Assembly: GCF_019679455.1 (NCBI RefSeq)
Contig: NZ_JAIEZQ010000001.1
Location: forward strand, 1,426,001 to 1,490,000
Direction of reading: 5' to 3'
DNA: 64,000 nucleotides
DNA from: Nocardioides jiangsuensis
Lineage (GTDB): Bacteria > Actinomycetota > Actinomycetes > Propionibacteriales > Nocardioidaceae
In this document: positions 32,392 through 42,906 of the stretch, one piece after another
Layout of the letters: every line of letters starts with the position of its first letter
Position numbering within the stretch: the stretch's first letter is position 1
Notes under the pieces: model-generated
Databases searched by the model: none
What the model saw: only the letters and a program-made list of their open reading frames with translations
Told to the model about the DNA's origin: nothing
Position numbers and translations under genes: made by a program

Positions 32392-34214
32392 CCGCACGGC
32401 CGAACCAGACCAGCAAGAAGGCGACTGTGAGCAAGACCGCTACCAAGACCGCAGCCACCCAGAGCGTCGAGACGAGCACCACCTCGCCGGCGCCGAAGAA
32501 GACAGCTGCCGCGTCGGCGGCGGGTGCGGCGACCGCTCCCACCGTGGAGAAGGCCGCGCCCAAGCCGTCGGCGCCCGTCGGCTACGTGTCGTTCGTCGGC
32601 AGCGGGCCCGGGGACCCCGAGCTGCTGACCGTGCGTGCCGTCGAGCTGCTGCGCGAGGCCGAGGTCGTCGTGACCGAGGTGCCCTCGCACATCGAGCTCG
32701 TCCGCACCCTGCTCGGCGTCCCGGCGCCGCGGGTGGTCGTCGACGAGGACGGCAACCCGGTGGGCGAGGAGCCGGCCGGCGGACCCGAGTTCGTCGACGG
32801 CGGCTTCGGCCAGGACGGCCAGCCGCTGACCCACGCCGCCCGCGCGAAGGTCGTGGTCAAGCAGGCCAAGTCCGGCCGCCGCGTGGTCCGGCTGATGGCC
32901 GGCGACCCGTTCGTCTACGCCTCCGGCCCCGAGGAGGCCCAGGCCTGCGTGAAGGCGGGCATCGCCTTCGAGATCGTGCCCGGCGTCTCGTCGGTCACCG
33001 CGGTCCCGGCGTACGCCGGCATCCCGCTGACCACCAAGAACAACCGCGAGATGGCGGTGGTGACCTGCTCCGACGCGAAGGTCGACTGGTCGCAGTACGC
33101 CGACAACCGCACCCTGGTGCTGCTGTCCGCGGTCAACTCCATCGCCGACATCGCCAAGGCGCTCGTCGACGCCGGCCGCTCCGCGGACACCCCGGTGTCG
33201 ATGACCCGCGTCGGCACCACCACCGAGCAGTCCACCGTGGTCTCCACGCTGGACCGGATCGCCGCCGACGCGCGCGCCGCGAAGATGAGCCCGCCCGCGA
33301 TCACCGTGGTCGGCGACGTGGTGGACCTGCGCGGCGCACTGTCCTGGTTCGAGACCAAGCCGCTCTTCGGCTGGCGCGTGCTGGTGCCGCGCACCAAGGA
33401 GCAGGCCGGCTCGCTCTCCTCGCGGCTGCGCGGCTACGGCTCGGTGCCCGAGGAGGTGCCGACCATCTCCGTCGAGCCGCCCCGGAACCCGCAGCAGATG
33501 GACAAGGCGATCCGCGGCCTGGTCGAGGGTCGCTACGAGTGGATCGCGTTCACCTCGGTCAACGCGGTGAAGGCGGTGCGCGAGAAGTTCGACGAGTACG
33601 GCCTCGACGCCCGTGCGTTCTCCGGCCTCAAGATCGCCGCGGTCGGCGAGAAGACCGCCGCCGCGATCGCGGCCTGGGGCCTGCGCGCCGACCTGGTGCC
33701 CGGCGGCGAGCAGTCCGCCCGCGGCCTCCTCGAGGACTGGCCGCCGTACGACGAGGTGCTCGACCCGATCAACCGGGTCTTCCTGCCCCGCGCCGACATC
33801 GCCACCGAGACCCTCGTCGCGGGTCTCCTCGAGCTGGGCTGGGAGGTCGACGACGTCACCGCCTACCGGACGGTGCGCGCGACGCCCCCGCCGGCCCCGA
33901 CCCGCGAGGCGATCAAGTCCGGCAAGTTCGACGCGGTCGTGTTCACCTCGTCCTCGACCGTGCGGAACCTGGTCGGCATCGCCGGCAAGCCGCACGCCTC
34001 GACGATCATCGCGGTGATCGGCCCCGCGACGGCGAAGACCGCCGAGGAGCACGGCCTGCGGGTCGACGTCCTCGCGCCGTCGCCGTCGGTGGAGGACCTC
34101 GTCGACGCGCTCGCGGACTTCGGCGCCTCCCGTCGCGCGGCCCTGCTCGAGGCCGGGCAGCCGGTGACCAAGCCGTCCGACCGTCGTCCCTCGGCGCGCC
34201 GCAAGGCCACCTGA
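32388..34214 (+). CDS. Fused uroporphyrinogen-III C-methyltransferase / uroporphyrinogen-III synthase
   Basis: A 608-residue fusion. Residues 1-62 are a Lys/Ala/Thr/Ser-rich tail resembling a histone H1 tail. A CobA/SUMT domain follows ([10 protein letters not shown] at 71-80, [10 protein letters not shown] at 171-180, [20 protein letters not shown] about 203-222), which methylates uroporphyrinogen III toward siroheme and cobalamin. From about 335 to 590 lies the HemD synthase, which closes and inverts ring D. The fusion puts the branch point enzyme and its substrate supplier in one chain, common in actinobacteria. A short Arg/Lys-rich tail ends it. Confidence 0.93.
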   Translation: MTARPNQTSKKATVSKTATKTAATQSVETSTTSPAPKKTAAASAAGAATAPTVEKAAPKPSAPVGYVSFVGSGPGDPELLTVRAVELLREAEVVVTEVPSHIELVRTLLGVPAPRVVVDEDGNPVGEEPAGGPEFVDGGFGQDGQPLTHAARAKVVVKQAKSGRRVVRLMAGDPFVYASGPEEAQACVKAGIAFEIVPGVSSVTAVPAYAGIPLTTKNNREMAVVTCSDAKVDWSQYADNRTLVLLSAVNSIADIAKALVDAGRSADTPVSMTRVGTTTEQSTVVSTLDRIAADARAAKMSPPAITVVGDVVDLRGALSWFETKPLFGWRVLVPRTKEQAGSLSSRLRGYGSVPEEVPTISVEPPRNPQQMDKAIRGLVEGRYEWIAFTSVNAVKAVREKFDEYGLDARAFSGLKIAAVGEKTAAAIAAWGLRADLVPGGEQSARGLLEDWPPYDEVLDPINRVFLPRADIATETLVAGLLELGWEVDDVTAYRTVRATPPPAPTREAIKSGKFDAVVFTSSSTVRNLVGIAGKPHASTIIAVIGPATAKTAEEHGLRVDVLAPSPSVEDLVDALADFGASRRAALLEAGQPVTKPSDRRPSARRKAT

Positions 34215-35191
34215 TGCCCTTCCCCGAGGTGCGTCCGCGCCGTCTGCGCCGGACGCCGGCCCTGCGGCGCCTGGTCGCGGAGACGAGCCTCGAGCCGCGC
34301 CGGCTGGTGCTGCCGGTGTTCGCCCGCGAGGGCGTGAGCGAGCCCATCCCGATCGGCAGCATGCCGGGCGTGGTCCAGCACAGCCGTGACTCGCTGCGCC
34401 GGGCCGCGAACGAGGCCGCCGAGCTCGGGCTGGGCGGGATCATGCTGTTCGGCGTCCCCGAGACCAAGGACGCCACGGGCAGCTGCGGGCTCGACCCCGA
34501 TGGCGTGCTCAACGTCGCCATCCGCGACGTCGTCGGCGAGGTCGGCGACGCGCTGCCGGTGATGAGCGACCTGTGCCTCGACGAGTTCACCGACCACGGC
34601 CACTGTGGCGTGCTCACGCCCGAGGGTGCGGTCGACAACGACGCGACGCTGGCCGTCTACGCCGAGATGGCGGTGGCCCAGGCCGCCGCGGGCGTCGACG
34701 TGGTCGGCCCCAGCGGGATGATGGACGGCCAGGTCGCGGTGATCCGGCAGGCGCTCGACGCCGCGGGCCACCAGGACGTGGCGATCCTCGCCTACTCCGC
34801 GAAGTACGCCTCGGCCTACTACGGCCCCTTCCGCGAGGCGGTGGACAGCTCGCTCAAGGGCGACCGCCGCACGTACCAGCAGGACCCCGCCAACGCCGAC
34901 GAGGGCGTGCGCGAGGCGCTGCTCGACGTGGACGAGGGCGCGGACATGGTCATGGTGAAGCCGGCGCTCGGCTACCTCGACGTGCTGCGCGCGGTCCGCG
35001 AGGCCGTGGACGTGCCGGTCGCCGCCTACAACGTGTCCGGCGAGTACGCCATGGTCGAGGCGGCCGCGGCGAACGGCTGGATCGACCGCGAGGCCACGAT
35101 CCTGGAGTCGCTGACCTCGATCCGCCGGGCGGGCGCGGACATCGTGCTCACCTACTGGGCGAGCGAGGCCGCGCGCCTGCTCCGCGGCTGA
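34214..35191 (+). CDS. hemB: Delta-aminolevulinic acid dehydratase (porphobilinogen synthase)
   Basis: A 325-residue enzyme that condenses two aminolevulinate molecules. The Schiff-base lysines are Lys197 (YSAKYAS) and Lys249 (MVKPALGY). The metal loop reads [14 protein letters not shown]: Cys121 and Cys131 remain, but the middle ligand of the zinc triple-Cys site is Asp123, which points to a magnesium-type or mixed site. Start and hemD stop share one base (TGATG). It ends the rex-hem operon and is convergent with the transglycosylase-like gene. Confidence 0.96.
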   Translation: MPFPEVRPRRLRRTPALRRLVAETSLEPRRLVLPVFAREGVSEPIPIGSMPGVVQHSRDSLRRAANEAAELGLGGIMLFGVPETKDATGSCGLDPDGVLNVAIRDVVGEVGDALPVMSDLCLDEFTDHGHCGVLTPEGAVDNDATLAVYAEMAVAQAAAGVDVVGPSGMMDGQVAVIRQALDAAGHQDVAILAYSAKYASAYYGPFREAVDSSLKGDRRTYQQDPANADEGVREALLDVDEGADMVMVKPALGYLDVLRAVREAVDVPVAAYNVSGEYAMVEAAAANGWIDREATILESLTSIRRAGADIVLTYWASEAARLLRG

Positions 35192-35221
35192 CGGACCACC
35201 CCGGCGCCGTGACGCAGGGGG

Positions 35222-36469
35222 TCAGCCCAGCTTGTCGGCGATGCAGGCGTCGAGGTTCAGCGCGAGCACGCCCTCGGCGATGCACTGGGCCTCCGCCTCG
35301 GCGTAGCTCAGCGTGCCGCCGGTGGCCTCGTCGGTCGGCTTCGTGACCTTGTCGGTCGTGTCCTCCACCGTGCCGGTGGTGTCCTTGACGGTGTCCTCCA
35401 CCGCGTCCTTCGTGGACTCCACCGGGTCCTTGGTCGGCTCTTCGGGGACCGGGTCGGGCGCCACCTCGTCGGTGCCGCCGTCCGGGGTGCTGCCGCCCCC
35501 GTCACCGCCGTTGTCGCCGACGGTGCCGCCCCCGGACCCGCCGGAGGAACCGGACGTGCTGCCGCCGCCGGCCGTGCCCTTGCCGCCCGTCTTGCCGCCG
35601 CGCGTGCCGGCCGGAGCGCCGACGGCGCTCGGGGTGCTCGGCGAGAAGACCGTGGGGGCGGCGATGCCGTTCGGGACGGAGCTGAAGTCGCCGTCGAGGT
35701 AGGCGTTCATGATCGAGATGACCAGGTCGACGTACTCGGAGCTGTGGTTGTAGCGGTACACCGCCGCCTTCTGTCCGCCGTACGTCGCGAGGTCCTCGTC
35801 GCCGGAGCACAGGTAGACCGCGGTCGCGAGCGCCGCGTCGTCGATGTCCTGGGGGTCGCGCGTGCCGTCGCCGTCGCCGTCGACGCCCACCACGGCCCAG
35901 GTGCCGGGGATGAACTGCATCGGGCCGACCGCACGGTCGTAGACCTGGTCGTCGTCGAACCGGCCGGCGTCGCTGTCGCGGATCTCGGCGGTGCCGTTGC
36001 TGCCGTCGAGCGGGATGCCGTAGATGCCGGGGGTGCTCTTGCCCTCGTCGGTCAGCGTGTTGCCGCCGTACCGGCCGTGGTCGGACTCGACCCGGCCGAT
36101 CGCGGCGACGAGCTGCCAGGACAGGTTGCAGCCGGGGTCGGCGGCGTTGATGACCTGCTCCGCGCGCTGGTAGGCGGCCAGGGCGGCGGAGGGGATGCCG
36201 TTGGTGGAGGAGCTCGCGATGATGCTCGCCCCGCCGCCCTCGGGGACGCCGGGGGCGATCGACCCGGGCTGGCTGACGCTGGCGGGGGCCTCGAGCGCCT
36301 CGGTGGGCACGGTGGTGCCGTCGGGGAGCCGGCTGGGTCCGTCGGTGGCGGCGGTCGCGCTGCTGGTGACGGCCAGGCTCGTGGTCCAGGCGCCCGACAG
36401 CAGTGCCAACGGCACGAGGGCCGTCGCCTTCTGCCAGCTGCTCAGCCGCTTGTGTGCCTTGTGAGACAT
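35222..36469 (-). CDS. Secreted lytic transglycosylase-like (SLT) protein
   Basis: A 415-residue exported protein. A basic N-terminus and hydrophobic signal segment end near the AATA region at about 38-43. The catalytic domain resembles actinobacterial membrane-bound-lytic-transglycosylase B types: a Glu128 in [14 protein letters not shown], then [13 protein letters not shown] and [14 protein letters not shown] calcium-like [12 protein letters not shown] loop lies inside. Residues about 280-385 are Gly/Ser, then Asp/Thr/Lys/Glu low complexity, probably a wall-spanning tail, closing with two cysteines ([16 protein letters not shown]). It likely cleaves peptidoglycan. It is divergent from hemL. 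Confidence 0.85.
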   Translation of the reverse strand: MSHKAHKRLSSWQKATALVPLALLSGAWTTSLAVTSSATAATDGPSRLPDGTTVPTEALEAPASVSQPGSIAPGVPEGGGASIIASSSTNGIPSAALAAYQRAEQVINAADPGCNLSWQLVAAIGRVESDHGRYGGNTLTDEGKSTPGIYGIPLDGSNGTAEIRDSDAGRFDDDQVYDRAVGPMQFIPGTWAVVGVDGDGDGTRDPQDIDDAALATAVYLCSGDEDLATYGGQKAAVYRYNHSSEYVDLVISIMNAYLDGDFSSVPNGIAAPTVFSPSTPSAVGAPAGTRGGKTGGKGTAGGGSTSGSSGGSGGGTVGDNGGDGGGSTPDGGTDEVAPDPVPEEPTKDPVESTKDAVEDTVKDTTGTVEDTTDKVTKPTDEATGGTLSYAEAEAQCIAEGVLALNLDACIADKLG

Positions 36470-36709
36470 GCGGTCTCTCTCCCCATTTCCCTGATCGTGC
36501 CCGGGTCCCCAATACCCGAGATCTCCCTCACGTACACCAACGAGCGGGCGGGCCGCAGGTTACGCACCGGTAGCCGACGTGTCGCCGGGGTCCCGGCGTG
36601 TCGGGTGGAGCCGCGCGGGGGGCGCGGTGTAACGGGCTTTGAGCAGTCTCACAGGACCGGGGCGGCCCCTCGATTCGTCTGCGCGCTCCGGCTCGGGGAG
36701 AATGGCCGG

Positions 36710-38092
36710 GTGAACTCCGCCAGTCCCCAGCACCCGTCCGCCCCGCAGCCGGCCCGGTCGACGGCACAGTCGACCGCTGGGTCCGCAGCGCTCTTCGAGC
36801 GGGCGCACGCGGTCACCCCGGGAGGCGTGAACTCGCCGGTCCGGGCGTTCAACGCCGTGGGCGGCACGCCCCGCTTCATCGAGAGCGCCCGCGGCGCCTA
36901 CCTCACCGACGTCGACGGCAACGAGTACGTCGACCTCGTGTGCAGCTGGGGGCCGATGCTGCTCGGGCACGCACACCGCGACGTGCTCGCGGCCGTCGCC
37001 GAGGCCGCGGCCCGCGGGACGTCGTACGGCACCCCGACCCGGCCCGAGGTGGAGCTGGCCGAGGAGATCGTCGCCCGCACCCCGGTGGACAAGGTCCGCT
37101 TCGTGTCGTCGGGCACCGAGGCCACCATGTCCGCGATCCGGCTGGCCCGCGGCTTCACCGGTCGGGAGCTGGTCGTGAAGTTCGCCGGCTGCTACCACGG
37201 CCACGTCGACTCGCTGCTCGCCTCCGCCGGCTCGGGGCTGGCAACGTTCGCGGTGCCCGGCACCCCCGGCGTCCCCGCGGCCTCCACCGCGGCCACCCTG
37301 GTCCTGCCCTACAACGACGTCGAGGCGGTCCGTGCGGCGTTCGCCGAGCACGGCGACGACATCGCCTGCGTGATCACCGAGGCCGCCCCCGGCAACATGG
37401 GCGTCGTCCCGCCGGCGCCGGGGTTCAACGCGTTCCTCGCCGAGACCTGCGCCGCGCACGGCGCGCTGTTCGTCAGCGACGAGGTGATGACCGGCTTCCG
37501 GGTCACCCGCTCCGGCCAGTGGGGCCTCGACGGCGCCGTCGAGGGCTGGCGTCCCGACCTGGTCACCCTCGGCAAGGTGATGGGCGGCGGCTTCCCGGCC
37601 GCGGCCTTCGGCGGCCGGGCCGACGTGATGGCGATGCTCTCGCCCGAGGGGCCGGTCTACCAGGCAGGCACGCTGTCGGGGAACCCGGTCGCGACCACGG
37701 CGGGCCTCGCCACGCTGCGCCTGGCCACCGACGACGTCTACGCCCACATCGACAAGGCGTCCCTGCTGCTCCAGGAGGCGGCCTCCGCCTCCCTGCGCGA
37801 GGCGGGCGTCCCGCACCTCGTGCAGAGCACCGGGAACATGTTCAGCGTCTTCTTCGTCGAGGAGGACGTGACGTCGGTGCCGAACTTCGAGGTCGCCGGC
37901 ACGCAGCGCGTGGACCGGTTCAGGGCGTTCTTCCACGCGATGCTCGAGCAGGGCGTCTACCTCCCGCCGAGCGCCTTCGAGTCGTGGTTCCTCTCCGCGG
38001 CGCACGACGACCGCGCGCTCGACAAGATCATCTCCGCACTGCCCGCCGCCGCCCGCGCGGCCGCCGCCGTACCGACCCCCCAGGGAGCCTGA
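36710..38092 (+). CDS. hemL: Glutamate-1-semialdehyde 2,1-aminomutase
   Basis: A 460-residue PLP enzyme (class III aminotransferase fold) that converts the HemA product to 5-aminolevulinate. The PLP lysine is Lys289 in [35 protein letters not shown] and [10 protein letters not shown] are typical of HemL. GTG start with GGGAG nine bases upstream; the open frame to the left is non-coding. It is followed by the histidine phosphatase with a one-base overlap and heads a run that ends in the cytochrome c assembly genes. Confidence 0.96.
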   Translation: MNSASPQHPSAPQPARSTAQSTAGSAALFERAHAVTPGGVNSPVRAFNAVGGTPRFIESARGAYLTDVDGNEYVDLVCSWGPMLLGHAHRDVLAAVAEAAARGTSYGTPTRPEVELAEEIVARTPVDKVRFVSSGTEATMSAIRLARGFTGRELVVKFAGCYHGHVDSLLASAGSGLATFAVPGTPGVPAASTAATLVLPYNDVEAVRAAFAEHGDDIACVITEAAPGNMGVVPPAPGFNAFLAETCAAHGALFVSDEVMTGFRVTRSGQWGLDGAVEGWRPDLVTLGKVMGGGFPAAAFGGRADVMAMLSPEGPVYQAGTLSGNPVATTAGLATLRLATDDVYAHIDKASLLLQEAASASLREAGVPHLVQSTGNMFSVFFVEEDVTSVPNFEVAGTQRVDRFRAFFHAMLEQGVYLPPSAFESWFLSAAHDDRALDKIISALPAAARAAAAVPTPQGA

Positions 38093-38775
38093 TGAAGACC
38101 GTCGTCCACCTGCTGCGCCACGGTGAGGTCTACAACCCCTCCGGCGTCCTCTACGGCCGCCGGTCCGGCTACCACCTCTCCGACCTCGGAAAGCAGATGG
38201 CCCAGCGCGTGGCCGACACGGTCGGCGACCGCGACATCACCCACGTGGTCTCCTCGCCGCTGGAGCGGGCCCAGGAGACCGCGGCACCGCTCGCGGTCGC
38301 CCGGGGCGTCGACCTCGCCACCGACTCGCGCGTCATCGAGTCCACCAACGTCTTCGAGGGCGAGACCTTCGGCGTGGGAGACGGCGTGCTCCGCCAGCCG
38401 CGCGCCTGGCGCCACCTGTGGAACCCGTTCAGGCCCTCGTGGGGTGAGCCCTACAAGGAGATCGCCGCGCGGATGATGGCCGCGGTGTTCGACGCCCGCG
38501 ACGCCGCCGAGGGGCACGAGGCCGTCGTGGTCTCCCACCAGCTGCCGATCTGGATCACCCGGCTGCACGTGGAGAACCGGTCCTTCCTGCACGACCCGCG
38601 CCGGCGGCAGTGCACGCTGTGCAGCCTGACCTCGCTCACCTTCGAGGACCACAAGCTCACCACGGTGCGCTACTCCGAGCCCGCCGCCGACCTGCTCCCG
38701 CTCAAGGACCGCAAGGCGCCGTTCTCGGCAGGCGGCGCTCCCGCGGACGAGAAGCCCCCGGCCGCGGGAGCCTGA
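38092..38775 (+). CDS. Histidine phosphatase (phosphoglycerate mutase-like) family protein
   Basis: A 227-residue member of the branch-1 histidine phosphatases. The phosphohistidine motif LLRHGE has its His at residue 10, SSPLERAQETA is the second arginine block, and VVVSHQLPIW supplies the other catalytic His. Its position between hemL and the resA-ccdA-resB-ccsB genes is conserved in actinobacteria, but its substrate is not known. The tail is Pro/Ala-rich. Confidence 0.88.
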   Translation: MKTVVHLLRHGEVYNPSGVLYGRRSGYHLSDLGKQMAQRVADTVGDRDITHVVSSPLERAQETAAPLAVARGVDLATDSRVIESTNVFEGETFGVGDGVLRQPRAWRHLWNPFRPSWGEPYKEIAARMMAAVFDARDAAEGHEAVVVSHQLPIWITRLHVENRSFLHDPRRRQCTLCSLTSLTFEDHKLTTVRYSEPAADLLPLKDRKAPFSAGGAPADEKPPAAGA

Positions 38776-38777
38776 GC

Positions 38778-39362
38778 GTGACCTCTCGCTCCCGTCGTAC
38801 CGCAGCCGCCCTCGCCGCACTGGTCGCCAGTGCGGTGCTCGGCGCCTGCTCGAACGAGGTGGGCAGCTCCGGCGACGCGGGCTTCGTGTCCGGCGAGGGG
38901 ATCATCACGCGGCTGCCGGTCGACGAGCGCGCGACGCCGGGGGAGGTGTCCGGCGAGACGATCGACGGGAAGCCGATCTCGCTCGACGACTTCGCCGGTC
39001 GGACCGTCGTGGTCAACGTCTGGGGCTCGTGGTGCGCGCCCTGCCGCTCCGAGGCGCCGGACCTGGTCGCGGCGTCGAAGGAGCTCGCCGACGACGACGT
39101 GGCCTTCCTGGGCATCAACTCCCGCGACCTCGACCAGGTCGCGGCGCGGGCGTTCGTGCGCCGCTTCGAGGTGCCCTACCCGAGCATCTACGACCAGCGC
39201 GGCCGCACCCTGCTGGCCTTCCGCGACACGCTCCCGCCGAACTCCATCCCGAGCACCGTGGTCATCGACGACCAGGGCCGGGTGGCGGCCAGCGTCCTCG
39301 GTGAGGTCACCAGGAGCACGCTCGTCGGCCTGGTCGAGGACGTCCAGGCGGAACGGGGCTGA
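38778..39362 (+). CDS. resA: Thiol-disulfide oxidoreductase, ResA/TlpA-like lipoprotein
   Basis: A 194-residue lipoprotein: the lipobox LGAC puts the lipidated Cys at residue 24. The thioredoxin-like domain has WCAPC with Cys86 and Cys89 and a cis-Pro in NSIPSTVVID. It would reduce apocytochrome c heme-binding cysteines outside the membrane, with electrons from CcdA. GTG start two bases after the previous stop. It is the first gene of a System II cytochrome c maturation set. Confidence 0.92.
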   Translation: MTSRSRRTAAALAALVASAVLGACSNEVGSSGDAGFVSGEGIITRLPVDERATPGEVSGETIDGKPISLDDFAGRTVVVNVWGSWCAPCRSEAPDLVAASKELADDDVAFLGINSRDLDQVAARAFVRRFEVPYPSIYDQRGRTLLAFRDTLPPNSIPSTVVIDDQGRVAASVLGEVTRSTLVGLVEDVQAERG

Positions 39363-39367
39363 TCGCG

Positions 39368-40132
39368 GTGCCTCTTCCCCTGGAACTCGGTGACTGGTTC
39401 GCCAGCACCGCGCTCTCCGGCTCGATGCTGCTCGCCGTGCCCGTGGCGCTCGCGGCCGGGCTGGTCTCGTTCTTCTCGCCGTGCGTGGTGCCGCTGCTGC
39501 CGGGCTACCTGTCCTACGCCACCGGGCTGTCCGGGGCCGACCTGGAGTCCGCGCGCCGCGGCCGGATGGTGCTCGGCACCTCGCTGTTCGTGCTCGGGTT
39601 CTCCGCGGTCTTCGTGGCCCTCGGCACCGCCTCGGGCGCGCTGGGGGACTGGCTGATCGTCTACTCCCGCGAGATCAGCGTCGTGCTCGGCGTGCTCACG
39701 ATCCTGGTCGGTATCGCCTTCCTCGGCTTCATCCCGTGGATGCAGCGCGACGTGCGCGTGCACAAGGTGCCGTCGGTGGGTCTCGGCGCCGCGCCGCTGC
39801 TCGGCGTGCTGTTCGGCCTGGGCTGGACGCCGTGCATCGGCCCCACGCTGTCCGCGGTGCAGGTGCTCGCCTTCCAGGAGGCCACGGCGGGCCGAGGCGC
39901 GCTGCTCAGCCTCGCCTACTGCCTCGGGCTCGGCGTCCCGTTCATCCTGGCCGCGCTGGCGTTCCGCCGGATGCTGGGCGCGGTGCACTGGGTGCGCCGG
40001 CGCCAGGTCTGGGTCACCCGGCTCGGCGGGCTCATGATGGTCGCGGTCGGCGTCCTGCTCGTCACGGGCGTCTGGGACCTGTGGGTCGCCTACCTCCGCG
40101 GCTGGATCGGCTCCTACGCGGTGGCCGTGTGA
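39368..40132 (+). CDS. ccdA: Cytochrome c biogenesis protein CcdA
   Basis: A 254-residue membrane protein with about six helices. Cysteine pairs are in SPCVVPLLPGYLSY on the first helix and GWTPCIGPTL on the fourth, which relay electrons from cytoplasmic thioredoxin to ResA. It starts five bases after resA and ends one base before resB. Confidence 0.94.
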   Translation: MPLPLELGDWFASTALSGSMLLAVPVALAAGLVSFFSPCVVPLLPGYLSYATGLSGADLESARRGRMVLGTSLFVLGFSAVFVALGTASGALGDWLIVYSREISVVLGVLTILVGIAFLGFIPWMQRDVRVHKVPSVGLGAAPLLGVLFGLGWTPCIGPTLSAVQVLAFQEATAGRGALLSLAYCLGLGVPFILAALAFRRMLGAVHWVRRRQVWVTRLGGLMMVAVGVLLVTGVWDLWVAYLRGWIGSYAVAV

Positions 40133-40133
40133 C

Positions 40134-41762
40134 ATGACCGCCCCCGCCGCACCTCCCTCCTCGCCCCCTGCGCTGACCCCGGTGGAGCTCGGCCGCTGGG
40201 CGTGGCGCCAGCTGACCTCGATGCGTACGGCGCTGATCCTCCTGTTCCTGCTCGCCCTCGCCGCGGTCCCCGGGTCGATCGTGCCGCAGCGCGACATCGA
40301 CGCGATCGCGGTCGGCCGGTGGCAGGACTCCCACCCCGAGCTGACGCCGGTCTACGAGAAGCTCGGGCTGTTCTCGGTCTACGACTCGGTGTGGTTCAGC
40401 TCGATCTACATCCTGCTGATGATCTCGCTCGTCGGCTGCATCCTGCCGCGCACGCGGGTGTACTGGCGCGGCATGCGGGCCCGGCCCCCGAAGGCGCCGC
40501 GGAACCTCGGGCGGCTGCCCGAGTCCCGGTCGTTCGCGGTCGACGTACCGCCGGCGTCGGCGCTGTCCGCCGCGCGGGAGGCGCTGCGCAGCCGGCGCTA
40601 CCGGGTCGACGTGCACGAGGGCGACGCCGGGCGCGGGGGGTCGGTGGCCGCGGAGCGGGGCTACCTGCGCGAGGCCGGGAACCTGCTCTTCCACGTCTCC
40701 CTGCTCGTCGTCCTGGTCGGCTTCGCGATCGGCAGCCTGTGGGGCTACAAGGGCGGCGTCATCGTCGTGAACGGCCAGGGGTTCTCCAACTCGCTGAGCC
40801 AGTACGACGACTTCGCGCCCGGCGCGCTGTTCGGCCCCGACGACCTCTCGCCGTTCGAGTTCACCGTGGACGACTTCCGGGTGAAGTTCCTCGAGTCGGG
40901 GGAGCAGGCGGGGATGCCCACCGAGTTCTCCGCCGACCTGACCTACACCGAGCGGCCGGGCGCACCCGAGAAGAAGTACGACCTCGCGGTCAACCACCCG
41001 CTCAGCCTCGACGGCGGCTCCGTCTTCCTGGTGGGGCACGGCTACGCGCCCCGCGTGACGGTCCGGGACGGCGAGGGCAACGTCGCCTACCAGGGGCCGT
41101 CGATCTTCCTGCCCCAGGACTCGTCGTTCGCGTCGTTCGGCGTGATCAAGGTGCCCGACGCGCTCCCCGAGCAGCTCGGCTTCGAGGGCCTGTTCCTGCC
41201 GACGTACGGCTTCTCGATGGAGCGCGGGCCGTACTCGCGGTTCCCGGACGCGCTCGACCCGGTCCTGTCGCTGCTGCCCTACCGCGGCGACCTGGGCCTC
41301 GACACCGGGGAGCCGCAGTCGGTCTACGAGCTCGACAAGGACAAGCTCGACGTGTTCGAGAAGGACACCGGCGCCGACTTCCGGCTCGACATCGCCCTCG
41401 GCCAGACCAAGCAGCTCCCGAACGGCGCCGGGTCGATCACCTTCGACGGCGTGGACCGGTGGGTGAAGCTGCAGGTCAGCGACAGTCCCGGCAAGCGGAT
41501 CGCCCTCGGCGGCGTCCTGCTCGCCATCACCGGCCTGCTCGGCTCGCTGTTCATCCGCCCGCGCCGCGCCTGGGTGCGGGTGCGTGAGGAGGACGGGCGT
41601 ACCGTGGTGGAGCTGGCCGGACTGGACCGCAGCGCCGGCGGCGACCTGGGGGACGAGGTCGACGAGCTCGAGAGGCGCCTGCGGGAGCGTCTCGCGGCAG
41701 GAGCTCTCCCCGACCCCGACGCCAGTCCCGTCACCACCGGCACCAACCCCCGGAAGGAGTAG
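40134..41762 (+). CDS. resB: Cytochrome c biogenesis protein ResB
   Basis: A 542-residue membrane protein: three N-terminal helices, a large extracytoplasmic domain (about 200-440) and a last helix near 455-470, then a cytoplasmic acidic tail. FLLALAAVPGSIVPQR and LLMISLVGCILPRT are characteristic of the ResB/Ccs1 family, which binds apocytochrome and pairs with CcsB to attach heme. Confidence 0.94.
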   Translation: MTAPAAPPSSPPALTPVELGRWAWRQLTSMRTALILLFLLALAAVPGSIVPQRDIDAIAVGRWQDSHPELTPVYEKLGLFSVYDSVWFSSIYILLMISLVGCILPRTRVYWRGMRARPPKAPRNLGRLPESRSFAVDVPPASALSAAREALRSRRYRVDVHEGDAGRGGSVAAERGYLREAGNLLFHVSLLVVLVGFAIGSLWGYKGGVIVVNGQGFSNSLSQYDDFAPGALFGPDDLSPFEFTVDDFRVKFLESGEQAGMPTEFSADLTYTERPGAPEKKYDLAVNHPLSLDGGSVFLVGHGYAPRVTVRDGEGNVAYQGPSIFLPQDSSFASFGVIKVPDALPEQLGFEGLFLPTYGFSMERGPYSRFPDALDPVLSLLPYRGDLGLDTGEPQSVYELDKDKLDVFEKDTGADFRLDIALGQTKQLPNGAGSITFDGVDRWVKLQVSDSPGKRIALGGVLLAITGLLGSLFIRPRRAWVRVREEDGRTVVELAGLDRSAGGDLGDEVDELERRLRERLAAGALPDPDASPVTTGTNPRKE

Positions 41763-41764
41763 CC

Positions 41765-42850
41765 GTGAGCACGGCTGACTTTGCGGCCTTCAGCAACAAC
41801 GCCATCGCGTTCGCGTCGGTGGTCTACGTCTTCGCGTTCGTGGCCCACCTGGCCGAGTGGGCGTTCGCGCGCTCCGTACCGGTGACGGCTCCGGCGGGTT
41901 CCTCGGCGGTCGCCGCCGCGGAGCCGGTCGCGGTGGGGACGTCGGGCGCGCCGGTCACCTCCGGGGTCGACACCCCGGGCGGTGCCGCGGGTGCGTCGTA
42001 CGACAGGCGCGCCGACGAGGGCCGCGCGGAGGACGGGCGCGCCGGACGCGGGCCGGACGCCGGGGAGCTGTCCGGGCGCGCGCTGAGCGTCGAGAAGCTC
42101 GGCCGGATCGGCGTCGCGCTGACCGTGCTCGCCGCGCTGCTCCACCTCGCGGGACTCGTCACCCGCGGCCTCGGGTCGGACCCGGTCCGGGTGCCCTGGG
42201 GCAACATGTACGAGTTCTCGGTGGCCGGCGCCTTCGGCGTGACCCTGATCTACCTCGTGCTGCTGCGGAAGTACGCGCTGCGCTGGATGGGCGTCCTCGT
42301 GACCGCGTTCGAGGTCGTCGTGCTCATGCTCGCGGTGCTGCTGCTCTACGTGCCGGCCGGGCCGCTCGTGCCCGCGCTGCACTCCTACTGGCTGGTGATC
42401 CACGTGGTCGCCGCCGTGATCGGCGCCGGCGCCTTCGCCGTGGGCGCGATGGCCTCCGCGCTGTTCCTGGTGAAGGCGCGGGCGGAGGCCCGCGGCACCC
42501 TCCGGACCACCGGGTACGTCGCGCGACTGCCGGAGTCCTCGGTGCTCGACCGGATCGCGTACCGCGTGCACGCGTTCGGCTTCCCCATCTGGACGTTCGC
42601 CGCGCTCGTGGCGGGACCGATCTGGGCGGAGTACGCCTGGGGACGCTACTGGGGCTGGGACCCCAAGGAGGTCTGGGCGTTCATCACCTGGGTCGTCTAC
42701 GCGGCGTACCTGCACGCGCGGGCGACCGCCGGGTGGCGGGGCAAGGGCGCGGCGGTGATCGCGCTGATCGGGTTCGCGACGGTGCTGTTCAACTTCGTCG
42801 GGATCAACCTGTTCGGCTCAGGCCTGCACTCGTACTCCGGCCTGGACTGA
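41765..42850 (+). CDS. ccsB: Cytochrome c biogenesis protein CcsB (ResC/CcsA)
   Basis: A 361-residue heme-handling protein with about eight helices. The tryptophan-rich WWD signature is YWGWDPKEVWAFITW in the last third, and conserved heme-ligand His candidates are in LHSYWLVIHV and YLHARAT. A non-conserved insert of about 75 residues (Ala/Gly/Asp-rich) lies between helices 1 and 2. The GTG start follows GGAAGGAG. It completes the resA-ccdA-resB-ccsB unit. Confidence 0.95.
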   Translation: MSTADFAAFSNNAIAFASVVYVFAFVAHLAEWAFARSVPVTAPAGSSAVAAAEPVAVGTSGAPVTSGVDTPGGAAGASYDRRADEGRAEDGRAGRGPDAGELSGRALSVEKLGRIGVALTVLAALLHLAGLVTRGLGSDPVRVPWGNMYEFSVAGAFGVTLIYLVLLRKYALRWMGVLVTAFEVVVLMLAVLLLYVPAGPLVPALHSYWLVIHVVAAVIGAGAFAVGAMASALFLVKARAEARGTLRTTGYVARLPESSVLDRIAYRVHAFGFPIWTFAALVAGPIWAEYAWGRYWGWDPKEVWAFITWVVYAAYLHARATAGWRGKGAAVIALIGFATVLFNFVGINLFGSGLHSYSGLD

Positions 42851-42867
42851 TCCGGACCCGCAGCGGA

Positions 42868-42902
42868 GGACCGTGTGCGACGGTCCCCGTCCGAGCGGGG
42901 AC
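42868..42902. terminator. Two overlapping hairpins between convergent genes
   Basis: GGACCGT (42868-42874) with ACGGTCC (42880-42886), and GTCCCCG (42883-42889) with CGGGGAC (42896-42902). They share bases 42883-42886, so only one can form at a time, perhaps one per strand. Confidence 0.5.
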
Positions 42903-42906
42903 CTGA

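Noticed and set aside
36470-36709. c-di-AMP (ydaO) riboswitch before the transglycosylase-like gene
   Set aside because: The idea is attractive because disA is in the window and such genes are classic targets, but the conserved blocks do not appear in the right order on the minus strand; only short GC-rich similarities were seen.
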